A DNA stretch of 37,126 nt from an uncultured Anaerolineales bacterium (GTDB taxonomy: Bacteria > Chloroflexota > Anaerolineae > Anaerolineales > Villigracilaceae), in assembly GCA_937960595.1 (NCBI GenBank), contig CALGPL010000085.1, positions 1 to 37,126 on the forward strand, given 5' to 3'. The translations under genes and the position numbers were made by a program. Below are positions 1 to 8,277 of this stretch, one piece after another. The notes under the pieces were generated by a model that made no database searches, was not told the origin of the DNA, and saw only the letters and a program-made list of their open reading frames with translations. Within the stretch, counting starts at the first letter, position 1; each line of letters starts with the position of its first letter.

Positions 1-1019
<1,019 letters not shown>

Positions 1020-1144
1020 TCAGAGCGATTAGCCCTGTTTTGGTCGAATACACCAATTGATAAGTTTAGTCGCGGCAGGGGAGAGAGGATAGTAATTTAA
1101 TACACAAATTGCCCTGCGACTTGTCATAATTGGCCGAGGGGCTG

Positions 1145-1177
1145 AGAGACCGGGTTTCTTTAAGAAACCTGGTCTCT
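1145..1177. repeat. 33-bp near-perfect palindrome at the 3' end of the NUDIX gene
   Basis: Two 16-base arms (1145-1160 and 1162-1177) are inverted copies with one mismatch, which would be a G-U pair in RNA, around a single central base. The core reads GGTTTCTT-T-AAGAAACC. The arms include the last four sense codons and the TAA stop of the NUDIX gene. No T-tract follows on either strand, so it is not a classic intrinsic terminator. A dispersed REP-like palindrome that has been captured as a gene end is the likeliest reading (inference). Confidence 0.7.
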
Positions 1178-1696
1178 AAAGTCTCTAAACAAGAGAAGCG
1201 CCGCCAGCGACTTGGCGTCGGGTAGCAGGCCGCGGGCGGGCAGGGTCAGCGCCTCGGGGAGGGGAATTTTTTCGACTTGCAGGAATTCGTCGGCGTCGGC
1301 GGCGAGGGGCGCCGGGTAGAGGTCGGTGGCGAGATAGACGTGCATGTACTCGGTCGAGTAGCCGGGGGCGAGGTAGAAGCCGCCCAAAGGCTCCAGCCGT
1401 CCGGCGGCCATGCCGGTCTCTTCGCGGACCTCGCGCCGGGCGCAGGCTTCGGGGGCCTCGCCCTCGTCGAGGGTGCCGGCGGGCAGTTCCAGCAGGTCGA
1501 GGCCCGCCGCGTGGCGGTATTGGCGGACGAAGAGCAGGCGGCCCTCGTTGTCTACCGGCACGATAACCACCGAGCCGACGTGTTCGACGATGTCCAGCCG
1601 TGTTTCGCGGCCATCGGGCAGGCGGACGCGGTCGCGGCGGATGGTGAAGGCGCGGCCGGGGTAGACGATTTCGGAGTTGATTAATTCAAAGGTCAT
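1160..1696 (-). CDS. NUDIX hydrolase, ADP-ribose pyrophosphatase-like
   Basis: A 178-residue cytoplasmic NUDIX hydrolase, probably cleaving ADP-ribose or another nucleoside diphosphate-X. The Nudix box is complete (G74, E80, then REVREETGM at 88-96), so the metal-binding glutamates are present. The preceding LLELPAGTLDEGE and the QYRHAAG segment are typical of the ADP-ribose pyrophosphatase (NudF/YqkG) branch; the substrate is inferred from that resemblance. The start at 1696 was chosen over an in-frame ATG at 1711 because GGAGAG, a good ribosome-binding site, lies between them. The gene begins immediately behind the terminator of the LysM lipoprotein gene, so it depends on read-through or on an unseen promoter. 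Its last codons and TAA stop fall inside a 33-bp palindrome. Confidence 0.9.
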   Translation of the reverse strand: MTFELINSEIVYPGRAFTIRRDRVRLPDGRETRLDIVEHVGSVVIVPVDNEGRLLFVRQYRHAAGLDLLELPAGTLDEGEAPEACARREVREETGMAAGRLEPLGGFYLAPGYSTEYMHVYLATDLYPAPLAADADEFLQVEKIPLPEALTLPARGLLPDAKSLAALLLFRDFRDQVS

Positions 1697-1710
1697 TTGT
1701 TCTCTCCACA

Positions 1711-1743
1711 AAATAAAGACCAGGCGAATGCTTCGCCTGGTCT
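1711..1743 (-). terminator. Intrinsic terminator of the LysM lipoprotein gene
   Basis: On the minus strand a perfect 12-bp stem (1743-1732 with 1728-1717, arm AGACCAGGCGAA, 3-base loop) is followed directly by TTTATTTT. It sits 17 bases past the lipoprotein stop codon and just upstream of the NUDIX ribosome-binding site. Confidence 0.85.
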
Positions 1744-1760
1744 GCTGGCGTCGGCAGGCT

Positions 1761-2468
1761 TCAGGGGATGGTAAGGGTTTGGCCGACCCGTAAGGTGTAG
1801 GGCGCGGTCAGGTTGTTGGCGGCTGCAATTCTCGCCGGGTCGACATCGCCGTAGTAGCAGGCGATTCTGTAGATTGTGTCCTCGCTGCTGCTGACGGTAT
1901 AGGTGGCCGGATGGGGGCGCAGGGCGCGTTCGCCGGGGAAGGGGTTGCCGGTCTGGGGAATGCGCAGGTTCAGGTTTGGATAGTAGATCGTGCCGTTGCT
2001 CAGACCGTTGAGGGTCAGCAGTTCCTGAGGGTCCACGTTGAAGCGGCGGGCGATGCAATAGGGGAATTCGCCCGGCTGAAGGGCGTAGGTGGCCGGGATG
2101 CCGGCCAGGGGCGTGACGATCGTCTGAGAGGTGGCGGTGAAGACGCTCGGGGTGATCGGCTGGCCGGTCGGCGGGAGGACGGGGGTCTCGGTGGGGGTGT
2201 CTTCGGGCGTGATGGGGATGGGCGTTGGGGTTGGGGTCGGAGTTTCGGTGGGGGGCACAGGCGTGGCCGCCGCGGCGGTTTGGGTGGCGTAGGCCCAAAG
2301 CATGGCCATCTGATCCTCGGTGACTTCGCCGCCGCCCTGGAGCGGTTGTTCGGCGGGCAGGGTGGCGGTCGGCAGGGAAGACGGCGCCGCAGCCGAGCGC
2401 TCGCATCCGCCCAGGATGAAAGCGGCCAGCAGCGCAACAGCCAGGATCAAATAAATATTTCTGAACAT
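1761..2468 (-). CDS. LysM-domain lipoprotein with a Thr/Pro-rich linker
   Basis: A 235-residue predicted lipoprotein. Residues 1-21 are a signal peptide ending in the lipobox LGGC, with lipidation expected at Cys22. A low-complexity Thr/Pro linker follows (about residues 68-120, with PTPTPTPIP), typical of envelope lipoproteins in Chloroflexota. The C-terminal half holds two LysM-like modules: one with YALQPGEFPYCIARRFNVDPQELLTLNGL-type spacing and one ending the protein with TLRVGQTLTIP. LysM binds peptidoglycan or other GlcNAc polymers, so the protein is probably anchored outside the membrane and touches the wall matrix. It has its own promoter, overlapping the end of galK, and its own terminator, so it is monocistronic. 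GGAGGAGGA precedes the ATG. No catalytic domain is visible. Confidence 0.85.
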   Translation of the reverse strand: MFRNIYLILAVALLAAFILGGCERSAAAPSSLPTATLPAEQPLQGGGEVTEDQMAMLWAYATQTAAAATPVPPTETPTPTPTPIPITPEDTPTETPVLPPTGQPITPSVFTATSQTIVTPLAGIPATYALQPGEFPYCIARRFNVDPQELLTLNGLSNGTIYYPNLNLRIPQTGNPFPGERALRPHPATYTVSSSEDTIYRIACYYGDVDPARIAAANNLTAPYTLRVGQTLTIP

Positions 2469-2482
2469 TCCTTCCTCCTCCT

Positions 2483-2504
2483 AAGCCGCCGCTTGGGGCG
2501 GCTT
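2483..2504 (-). other. Leader hairpin abutting the ribosome-binding site of the LysM gene
   Basis: An 8-bp stem (AAGCCGCC with GGCGGCTT, 6-base loop) lies in the 5' leader and ends next to the GGAGGAGGA ribosome-binding site. No T-tract follows, so it is more likely to affect mRNA stability or initiation than termination. Confidence 0.5.
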
Positions 2505-2519
2505 TGCAATGATGAGGTG

Positions 2520-2548
2520 ATACTAGCACAACCTTTCTAAAGCGTCAA
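2520..2548 (-). promoter_or_regulatory. Sigma-70-type promoter of the LysM lipoprotein gene
   Basis: TTGACG (2548-2543), a 17-base spacer and TAGTAT (2525-2520) on the minus strand match 5 of 6 in each box. The -35 box overlaps the TGA stop of galK. Expected transcription start is near 2513, giving a ~45-base leader. Confidence 0.75.
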
Positions 2549-3687
2549 GCGGCCACCAGGCTGGCCCCGTCGCTGGCGGCGCAGAGATACGCCTGCGCTT
2601 CCAGGCCGGTTTGCCGACGGTAAGCGCGGATGACCTGCCGGGCGAATCGGCCGGCCCGGGCGGCTTCGACCAGGGCCACGGCGCAGCCGCCGAAGCCGGC
2701 GCCGGTCATGCGCGCCCCGAAACAGGCCGGATCGCGGCGGGCGAGGGCGACGATCTGGTCGAGGGCGGGCGAGGAGACTTCGAAATCAGCCTGCAGACTG
2801 GCGTGGCTCAGATTCAGCAGGCTTCCCAGGGCAGCGGCGTCGCCGCGGCGCATGGCGGCGATGGCTTGCAGGACGCGGGCATTTTCGCTGACCACGTGGC
2901 GGGCGCGCCGCAGGGTGACCTCGTCCAGCGCGGCGGCGCGGCGCGTTAACGTCGCCTCGTCCACGTCGCGCAGGGCAGGCACGCCCAGGGTCCGGGCGGC
3001 TGTTTCGCACTGGCGGCGGCGTTCGTTGTAGGCCGAGTCGACCAGTCCGCGGCGGGTGGCGGTGTCGAGCACCACGATGGCTGTCTCGGGCGGCAGCGGG
3101 ATGTGTTCGTAGGCCAGGCTGCGGCAGTCGAGGAAGAGGGCGTGCCCGGCGCGGGCGACGGCAGAGGCCATCTGGTCCATGATGCCGCAGCGGACGCCGA
3201 CCCACTCGTTTTCGGCTTTTTGGGCCAGGCGGGCCATGCGGGCGGGGTCCCAGGGCAGGCTGCTGACGGCGGCGAAGGCGCGCGCCGAGGCCAGTTCGAC
3301 GGCTGCCGAGGAGGACAGGCCGGCGCCGCGCGGAATGTCGCCGAGCAGCACCCCTTCCCAGCCCGACAGGCCGAAGCCCTCGCGCTGGAGCGCCCAGGCC
3401 ACGCCCTTAACGTATTCGGCCCAGCCCGGCTCGCCCTTCTCCAGCCGGTCGAGGTCGAACTCGGCGGTCTGGTCGTAATCCAGGGCGTGGACGATCAGAC
3501 GGCGGTCGGGGCGCGGCCGCAGGGCGATGGTGATGGCGCGGTCGATGGCGATGGGCAGGACGAAGCCGTCGTTGTAGTCGGTGTGTTCGCCGATCAGGTT
3601 GACGCGGCCGGGGGCGCGCACGATGACCGTCGGCGCGGCGCCGAAGCGGGCCTGGAACGGGGTTCGGATGTGCGAAGGGGGAATCAT
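2545..3687 (-). CDS. galK: Galactokinase
   Basis: A 380-residue GHMP-family kinase, the usual length for galactokinase, which phosphorylates alpha-D-galactose at O1 with ATP in the Leloir pathway. Diagnostic motifs are all present: the galactokinase signature GRVNLIGEHTDYN (residues 27-39), the ATP-binding GHMP loop GAGLSSSAAV (121-130), GIMDQ with the catalytic-type Asp171, and MTGAGFGGCAVALV near the C-terminus. The gene starts 3 bases after the dtd stop, so it is translated as the last gene of a trpS-dtd-galK run. No galT or galE is in the window. The -35 box of the next gene overlaps its stop. Confidence 0.95.
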   Translation of the reverse strand: MIPPSHIRTPFQARFGAAPTVIVRAPGRVNLIGEHTDYNDGFVLPIAIDRAITIALRPRPDRRLIVHALDYDQTAEFDLDRLEKGEPGWAEYVKGVAWALQREGFGLSGWEGVLLGDIPRGAGLSSSAAVELASARAFAAVSSLPWDPARMARLAQKAENEWVGVRCGIMDQMASAVARAGHALFLDCRSLAYEHIPLPPETAIVVLDTATRRGLVDSAYNERRRQCETAARTLGVPALRDVDEATLTRRAAALDEVTLRRARHVVSENARVLQAIAAMRRGDAAALGSLLNLSHASLQADFEVSSPALDQIVALARRDPACFGARMTGAGFGGCAVALVEAARAGRFARQVIRAYRRQTGLEAQAYLCAASDGASLVAA

Positions 3688-3690
3688 GGA

Positions 3691-4128
3691 TTATTTTTCG
3701 AGCCAGATGGTGACCGGCCCGTCGTTGTGGATTTCGACCTGCATGTGAGCGCCAAAGACGCCGGTTTGGGTGGGAACGCCCTGGGCGCGCAGCAGGTCGG
3801 CAAAACGCATCACAAGCGGCGCGGCGACCTCCGGCGGGGCCGCGTCGGTGAACGAGGGGCGGCGGCCTTTGCGGGTGTCGGCGTAGAGGGTGAATTGGGA
3901 GACCACGATGATTTCGCCGCGCACTTCCTGAATCGAGAGGTTGGTCTTGCCTGCGGAGTCTTCGAAGATGCGTAAGGCGGCAATTTTTTCGGCCAGGAAG
4001 CGGGCCTGCTCTTCCCCGTCGCCGTGACCGACGCCCAGCAGGACGACCAGGCCGCGTCCGATGGCGGCAACCGTCTGGCCGTCCACGCTGACGCTGGCCG
4101 AGGAGACACGTTGAAGCAGGGCGCGCAT
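3691..4128 (-). CDS. dtd: D-aminoacyl-tRNA deacylase
   Basis: A 145-residue DTD-family protein of standard length. It hydrolyses D-aminoacyl-tRNAs (and Gly-tRNA-Ala), preventing D-amino acids from entering protein. The family motifs [17 protein letters not shown] (about 77-93) and the C-terminal cis-Pro motif NDGPVT (134-139) are intact. It sits 21 bases after trpS and 3 bases before galK. The link to trpS is functionally sensible, as both act on tRNA charging. Confidence 0.95.
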   Translation of the reverse strand: MRALLQRVSSASVSVDGQTVAAIGRGLVVLLGVGHGDGEEQARFLAEKIAALRIFEDSAGKTNLSIQEVRGEIIVVSQFTLYADTRKGRRPSFTDAAPPEVAAPLVMRFADLLRAQGVPTQTGVFGAHMQVEIHNDGPVTIWLEK

Positions 4129-4149
4129 CGTTGCCAGGGCCCTTTTATA

Positions 4150-5136
4150 TTATGGCAATTGGACGGCGGCGCGCACCTCTTCCATCGTTTTCTCGGCGAT
4201 GAGGCGGGCGCGAGCGGCGCCGTCTGCCAGCACGGCGCGGACGTACTCCGGCCGGGCGGCCAAGTCGGCGCGCCGGGCGCGGAAGGGTTCGAGGGCGCGG
4301 TTGAGGCTCTCGGCGAAACGTTTCTTGCAATCCACGCAGCCGATGCCGGCCCGGCGGCATTCGACGTTGATCCGCTCGACCTCTTCGGCCGGCGTGAAAA
4401 TCTTGTGCATCGAGAAGACGTTGCAGACCTCGGGGTTGCCGGGGTCGGTGCGTTTGATGCGCTGCGGATCGGTGACCATCATCATGACCCGCTGGCGGGT
4501 TTCTTCGGGGGTCAGGGCCAGTTCGATGTGGTTATCGAGACTCTTGCTCATCTTTTCTTTGCCGTCGATGCCGAGCACTTTGGGCACTTCGGTGGTTTTC
4601 ATGGCCGGTTCGATCAGCACGTTCGTGTTGAAGCGGTAGTTGAAGGAGCGCACCACCTCGCGGGTGAATTCGATGTGCGGCGCCTGGTCGATGCCGACCG
4701 GCACGAAGTCCGATTTGTAGAGGACGATGTCGGCTGCCATCAAGACGGGATAACCGACCAGGCCGTAGTTGACGTTGTTGGGGTTCTGGCGCACTTTTTC
4801 CTTGAACGTCGGCAGGTCGGTCAATTTGCCGAGGGGGGTCACCATCGAGAGGATGGTATGCAATTCCATCACCTGCGGGACGTGGGATTGTACGAACAGA
4901 ATCGTCTCCTCCGGGCGGATTCCGGCGGCGAGCAGGTCGAGGGCCATCTCGTAGGTGTTTTGTCGCAGGTTGAGCGTGTCCTCGACGGTGGTCAGGGCGT
5001 GGATGTCCACGATGCAATAGACGCAGTCGTACTCATCCTGGAGAGCGACGTAGTTTTGGATTGCTCCCAGATAATTGCCCAGGTGGGAACGCCCGGTGGG
5101 GCGGATGCCGGAGAAGACGCGGCCTTTCTTTGTCAT
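4150..5136 (-). CDS. trpS: Tryptophanyl-tRNA synthetase
   Basis: A 328-residue class Ic aminoacyl-tRNA synthetase charging tRNA-Trp. Visible are the HIGH-type motif SHLG (17-20) within GIRPTGRSHLGNYLGA, the KMSKS loop (195-199), and VGIDQAPHIEFTRE, which belongs to the tryptophan pocket region. A Cys cluster (CRRAGIGCVDC) lies in the C-terminal helical domain, as in many bacterial TrpRS. The ATG at 5136 is preceded by GAGG at a 5-base gap. A 100-base leader separates it from an extended -10 promoter; no T-box or Trp-rich leader peptide was seen there. Confidence 0.96.
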   Translation of the reverse strand: MTKKGRVFSGIRPTGRSHLGNYLGAIQNYVALQDEYDCVYCIVDIHALTTVEDTLNLRQNTYEMALDLLAAGIRPEETILFVQSHVPQVMELHTILSMVTPLGKLTDLPTFKEKVRQNPNNVNYGLVGYPVLMAADIVLYKSDFVPVGIDQAPHIEFTREVVRSFNYRFNTNVLIEPAMKTTEVPKVLGIDGKEKMSKSLDNHIELALTPEETRQRVMMMVTDPQRIKRTDPGNPEVCNVFSMHKIFTPAEEVERINVECRRAGIGCVDCKKRFAESLNRALEPFRARRADLAARPEYVRAVLADGAARARLIAEKTMEEVRAAVQLP

Positions 5137-5243
5137 GGGGACCTCATTCTGTGTTTCGGCGGCTGCCGGCGATCTTCCTGCCTGCTCAGCCGCGGTCGTT
5201 TCTTCGCTTGGAGTGATTTCCTCGCCAGTGGAGGAGCGAAAAA

Positions 5244-5252
5244 ATTATAACA
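5244..5252 (-). promoter_or_regulatory. Extended -10 promoter of trpS-dtd-galK
   Basis: The minus strand reads TGtTATAAT, a perfect -10 box with the TGn extension. No recognisable -35 box lies 16-18 bases upstream. The start of transcription would be near 5237, about 100 bases before the trpS start codon. Confidence 0.6.
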
Positions 5253-5368
5253 TACCCAGGTTGCCGATTTTTCGATTCCTGCAATCCAAAACGTTCCACA
5301 GATTGTTTTTGGCAGGGGGATGGCCGGCCGGAAGAGATTTTCGTACAGAATTATTAGGTCTCGAAGGT

Positions 5369-5397
5369 TTGACGCAAGACCCCCTTACATGTATAAT
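5369..5397 (+). promoter_or_regulatory. Near-consensus promoter of the 14.8-kb signalling operon
   Basis: TTGACG (5369-5374), a 17-base spacer and TATAAT (5392-5397). Expected start near 5404, about 42 bases before the ATG at 5446. This rules out the longer in-frame start at 5320, which lies upstream of the promoter. Confidence 0.85.
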
Positions 5398-5445
5398 CGT
5401 TTTACCCAATTGTCTTCCTCGTTGGGACACCTTCCGAGGCTCGAT

Positions 5446-6261
5446 ATGGCGCTACGCGGCAACCTGCGTGATTTCACCATAACGCAACTTCTCAATCTCA
5501 TCAACCTGGCTCGCAAGACAGGAACGCTGATCATCGAAGGGCCCAGCGAGACGGCTCAGGTATCTTTCCGCGACGGAAAACTGGCGTATGCCCGCATCGG
5601 TCGCGAAGACGGGGGCTTGGCTTCGATTCTCTACAAGGCCAATAAACTTTCTGCGGGCCAGTACCGGGCGATTCAGCAGCGCGCCAGTTCGATCTCCGAT
5701 AAAGAACTCGGCCTGCTGCTGATCAATGCCGGTTATGTCACGCAGGAAGATATTCTCACCAATTTGCAACAACACTTTGCCGATATCGTTCAGCGCCTTT
5801 TTACCTGGGTGGAGGGTTTCTTCCGGTTCGAGAACGACCAGATGCCGCCCGAGGATCGCATCAACGTCCGCCTCGACCTCGAGAATCTGATCATCGAGGG
5901 TTCGCGTCAGTTGCGCGAATGGGAGCAATTGCAGGATGAAATTCCCAGCCTGGACATGGCGCTCAAATTCACCGATCGGCCAGACGCCAATCTGCGCAAG
6001 GTCAATTTGAGCGTGGAGGAATGGCGGGTAGTCTCTTATATCAACCCGAAGAATACCATTCGTCAGATCGCCAACGCGACGAAGATGAACGATTTGGAAA
6101 TCCGCCGGATCGTTTACGGTTTGTTGCAGGCCGGGTTGGTCGAAATTTGCCGGCCGGAGGGCGCGCCCGTCCCGCAACCGGCGCGCATGTTCCCCACCGA
6201 AAATAAAGAGGAACAGAAGTCTCTGGTCAATCGCCTCATCAACCGCATTCGGTCGCTCTAA
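5446..6261 (+). CDS. PATAN/DUF4388-domain protein with a C-terminal winged-helix-like domain
   Basis: A 271-residue soluble protein. Residues 1 to about 100 form a DUF4388 (PATAN) domain: MALRGNLRDFTITQLLNLINLARKTG-type opening, then GTLIIEGP, a FRDGKLAYARIG strand-turn and a GYVTQEDI helix. A middle helical part follows (FADIVQRLFTWVEGFFRFE), then a winged-helix-like tail at about 205-250 (LSVEEWRVVSYINPKNTIRQIANATKM..LEIRRIVYGLLQAGLVEI). PATAN proteins are scaffolds in bacterial signalling and gliding, commonly encoded next to small GTPases, as here. The start was placed at 5446, after the promoter and a GAGG site. It is the first gene of the signalling operon, 21 bases before the GTPase. 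The exact role is inferred from context only. Confidence 0.85.
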   Translation: MALRGNLRDFTITQLLNLINLARKTGTLIIEGPSETAQVSFRDGKLAYARIGREDGGLASILYKANKLSAGQYRAIQQRASSISDKELGLLLINAGYVTQEDILTNLQQHFADIVQRLFTWVEGFFRFENDQMPPEDRINVRLDLENLIIEGSRQLREWEQLQDEIPSLDMALKFTDRPDANLRKVNLSVEEWRVVSYINPKNTIRQIANATKMNDLEIRRIVYGLLQAGLVEICRPEGAPVPQPARMFPTENKEEQKSLVNRLINRIRSL

Positions 6262-6282
6262 ACTTTTTCGAGGATAGTGCTC

Positions 6283-6825
6283 ATGCAAACGGTCAAAATG
6301 GTCGTCACAGGCCCCTTCAACGCTGGCAAGACGGAGTTCATCCGTTCGGTCAGTGAAATCGACGTGGTCTCGACCGAGCGCAAGATCTCCAGCGCGCTGG
6401 AGAAGACGGTCAAAGAGGCCACCACGGTTGCGATGGATTTCGGCCGCATCACGGTGGACGAGGACCTCGTCTTGTATTTGTTCGGCACGCCGGGCCAGAA
6501 GCGCTTCGATTTCATGTGGGAGATCCTCTCGGAGGGGATGCTGGGGTTCATCGTGCTGGTGGACAGCACCCGTCCGGAGACGTTTCGGGAAGCGCGCTCG
6601 ATCCTAGAGACCTTCCGCGCTTATGCGCCAACCCCTTATGTCGTGGCAGCCAACAAGCAGGATAAAAAGGATGCCTGGGAGTTGGCAGATATGCAACACG
6701 CCCTGCGGCTGGATCCGAAAGTCAAATTCCTGCCGTGCGTGGCCACCGACCGCGACTCGGTCAAGACGGTGCTGCTCGAGTTGCTCTACAGCATCCTGGC
6801 TGAGATGGAGGGTGGAGAGAAATAG
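6283..6825 (+). CDS. MglA/Rab-like small GTPase
   Basis: A 180-residue single-domain GTPase. The P-loop GPFNAGKT is at 10-17, a switch I Thr pair at 47-48 (EATTVAMDFG), the G3 segment FGTPGQKRF at 67-75 and the guanine-specificity motif NKQD at 124-127; CVATD (152-156) fits G5. The G3 Asp of canonical DxxG is a Gly here, as I recall for the prokaryotic family found with DUF4388 and roadblock proteins (for example the actinobacterial conservon GTPases). GAGGA eight bases upstream supports the ATG at 6283 rather than the GTG at 6277. It probably acts as a nucleotide-controlled switch with the upstream PATAN protein. No roadblock/LC7 GTPase activator is encoded in the window, which is unusual for such modules. 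Confidence 0.9.
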   Translation: MQTVKMVVTGPFNAGKTEFIRSVSEIDVVSTERKISSALEKTVKEATTVAMDFGRITVDEDLVLYLFGTPGQKRFDFMWEILSEGMLGFIVLVDSTRPETFREARSILETFRAYAPTPYVVAANKQDKKDAWELADMQHALRLDPKVKFLPCVATDRDSVKTVLLELLYSILAEMEGGEK

Positions 6826-6833
6826 ACTCTCCA
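6813..6833 (+). other. Short hairpin at the end of the GTPase gene
   Basis: A 7-bp stem (TGGAGAG with CTCTCCA) has a 7-base loop that contains the TAG stop of the GTPase gene and is followed by TCTTGTT. This could be a weak attenuator or mRNA-processing site that lowers expression of downstream genes; too weak to call a terminator. Confidence 0.35.
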
Positions 6834-6849
6834 TCTTGTTGCAAACGCC

Positions 6850-7647
6850 GTGTCCTCGATTACTACTGATCAGGGTATTGTACATTACGAGGTCTACGGA
6901 CGCGGTCGTCCGGTTATCCTGCTGCACGGCTGGCTGGGATCGTGGGGGCTGTGGCAGGAGACGATGACCTACCTGGGGCGCTTCTATCGCACCTACGCGC
7001 TCGACTTTTGGGGGTTTGGCGAATCTGGCAAAAAACGCGAGACCTACGCGGTTCAAGATTTCGTCAGTCTGGTGGATCAATTCATGAACCACCTGGGCAT
7101 CAATTCGGCCCCGCTGGTCGGTCACAGCATGGGCGGCACCGTCAGCCTGTCGGTGGCGATCCAATATCCGCAGCGGGCCACCAAGGTGGTCGTCGTCGGC
7201 TCTCCCATTGTCGGCTCCTCGCTGGCCTGGGCCTTGAAGATGGCCGGCCGGCGTCCGATTGCGGCCATGCTCTTCAATATGATGTGGGCGTTCCGGCTGG
7301 GGATGCGGGTGGCTTCGCCGTTCATTTCCAGGGATCCGCGCTTCCCCGACATGATGGACAAGGACCTGTCGCGCACCACCCTCGAGTCTTTCCTGCTCAG
7401 CATTGCCTCGCTGCGCCGCACCGACCTGCGCCCCATGCTCGACCAGATTCGCATCCCGGTGATGGGGATGTATGGGGATAAAGACATCATCGTCCACCCG
7501 ATGCAGTGGCGGCCCTTGCTGGAGGGGGTCCCGCATGCCCGCATCGAACGGTTCGACCAGGCCGGCCACTTCATCATGCTGGACGACCCCGCTCCCTTCA
7601 TGCAGAAACTGAAACAATTCCTGGACGAAGAGACCCCCGGCGGATGA
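6850..7647 (+). CDS. Alpha/beta hydrolase (intact triad)
   Basis: A 265-residue alpha/beta hydrolase of the esterase/haloperoxidase-like type, cytoplasmic, substrate unknown. The oxyanion-loop HGWLGS is at 26-31, the nucleophile elbow GHSMGG at 91-96 (Ser93), the acid candidate in MYGDKDIIV and the histidine in QAGHFIM near the C-terminus. The start is a GTG with no clear ribosome-binding site, 24 bases after the GTPase. The first ~100 residues align without gaps to the second hydrolase of the operon (19425-20216), so the two are paralogues. The next gene begins within its stop codon (ATGA), pointing to coupled translation with the V4R protein. Confidence 0.9.
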   Translation: MSSITTDQGIVHYEVYGRGRPVILLHGWLGSWGLWQETMTYLGRFYRTYALDFWGFGESGKKRETYAVQDFVSLVDQFMNHLGINSAPLVGHSMGGTVSLSVAIQYPQRATKVVVVGSPIVGSSLAWALKMAGRRPIAAMLFNMMWAFRLGMRVASPFISRDPRFPDMMDKDLSRTTLESFLLSIASLRRTDLRPMLDQIRIPVMGMYGDKDIIVHPMQWRPLLEGVPHARIERFDQAGHFIMLDDPAPFMQKLKQFLDEETPGG

Positions 7648-8273
7648 GCACATCTTCGGAGACGTATTTCTACCCCAACTCGATGGGGCGGATTATTCTG
7701 CTTGCGATGGAAGAGATTCTGGGTCGCAACGGCATCAACGCCGTTCTCAACCTGGCCTCGCTCTCCGGTTACATCGGGCACTATCCCCCTCACAACCACG
7801 ACCGCAACATTCCGTTCGAAGAAGTCAGCCGTTTGCAGGCGGCTTTGGAGAAGGCCTACGGCCCGCGCGGTGGACGCGGCCTGGCGCTGCGCGCCGGGCG
7901 GGCCTGCCTGAAATACGGCCTGCGCGAGTTCGGTCCCGAACTGGGCTTGACCGATCTGGCTTTCCGGCTCCTGCCGCTGGCGACCAAACTCAAGACCGGC
8001 AGTGAAGCCCTGGCGGCCCTGTTCAACAATTTCACCGATCAGCGGGTGCGGTTGGAGGCGGACGCGCAGAATATTTACTGGAATATCGAACGCTGTCCGC
8101 TCTGCTGGCAGCGTCAGACCGACGGCCCGTCCTGTCATCTGGCGGTCGGCCTCTTGCAAGAGTCGTTGTATTGGGTCAGCGGGGGCAAATATTTCCAGGT
8201 GGAAGAGACGAAATGTATTGCAACTGGCGACAGTGCGTGTACAATAGTAATCAGTCGGACCCCCATGGGATAA
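7644..8273 (+). CDS. V4R (4-vinyl reductase-type) ligand-binding domain protein
   Basis: A 209-residue protein overlapping the hydrolase gene by 4 bases. The C-terminal half has the V4R hallmark: CPLC (151-154), PSCHLAVGLLQE (163-173), then a glycine-rich turn and VEETKCIATGDSACTIVI (186-203), giving five cysteines (151, 154, 164, 191, 199) that could hold a metal. V4R occurs in BchJ and as the effector-binding domain of XylR/DmpR-type regulators, where it senses small hydrophobic molecules. No DNA-binding or ATPase domain is attached here, so it would act as a stand-alone sensor or carrier. The N-terminal ~70 residues match nothing I recognise. A role in binding a hydrophobic product of the neighbouring enzymes is inference. 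Confidence 0.82.
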   Translation: MSTSSETYFYPNSMGRIILLAMEEILGRNGINAVLNLASLSGYIGHYPPHNHDRNIPFEEVSRLQAALEKAYGPRGGRGLALRAGRACLKYGLREFGPELGLTDLAFRLLPLATKLKTGSEALAALFNNFTDQRVRLEADAQNIYWNIERCPLCWQRQTDGPSCHLAVGLLQESLYWVSGGKYFQVEETKCIATGDSACTIVISRTPMG

Positions 8274-8277
8274 ACGC

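Larger units (their letters stand above)
5137..5445. other. Divergent intergenic region between trpS and the PATAN gene
   Basis: About 309 bases with no convincing gene. It holds the extended -10 promoter for trpS on the minus strand and the near-consensus promoter for the signalling operon on the plus strand. Between them (about 5250-5368) is AT-richer sequence in which I see no clear operator or hairpin. Confidence 0.7.

Noticed and set aside
5137-5237. A T-box or Trp attenuator in the trpS leader
   Set aside because: The ~100-base leader shows no T-box core motif and no run of Trp codons; only short hairpins are possible.
5320-5445. Upstream start of the PATAN gene at 5320
   Set aside because: The near-consensus promoter at 5369-5397 lies inside it and the extra residues look non-coding; start 5446 has a ribosome-binding site.
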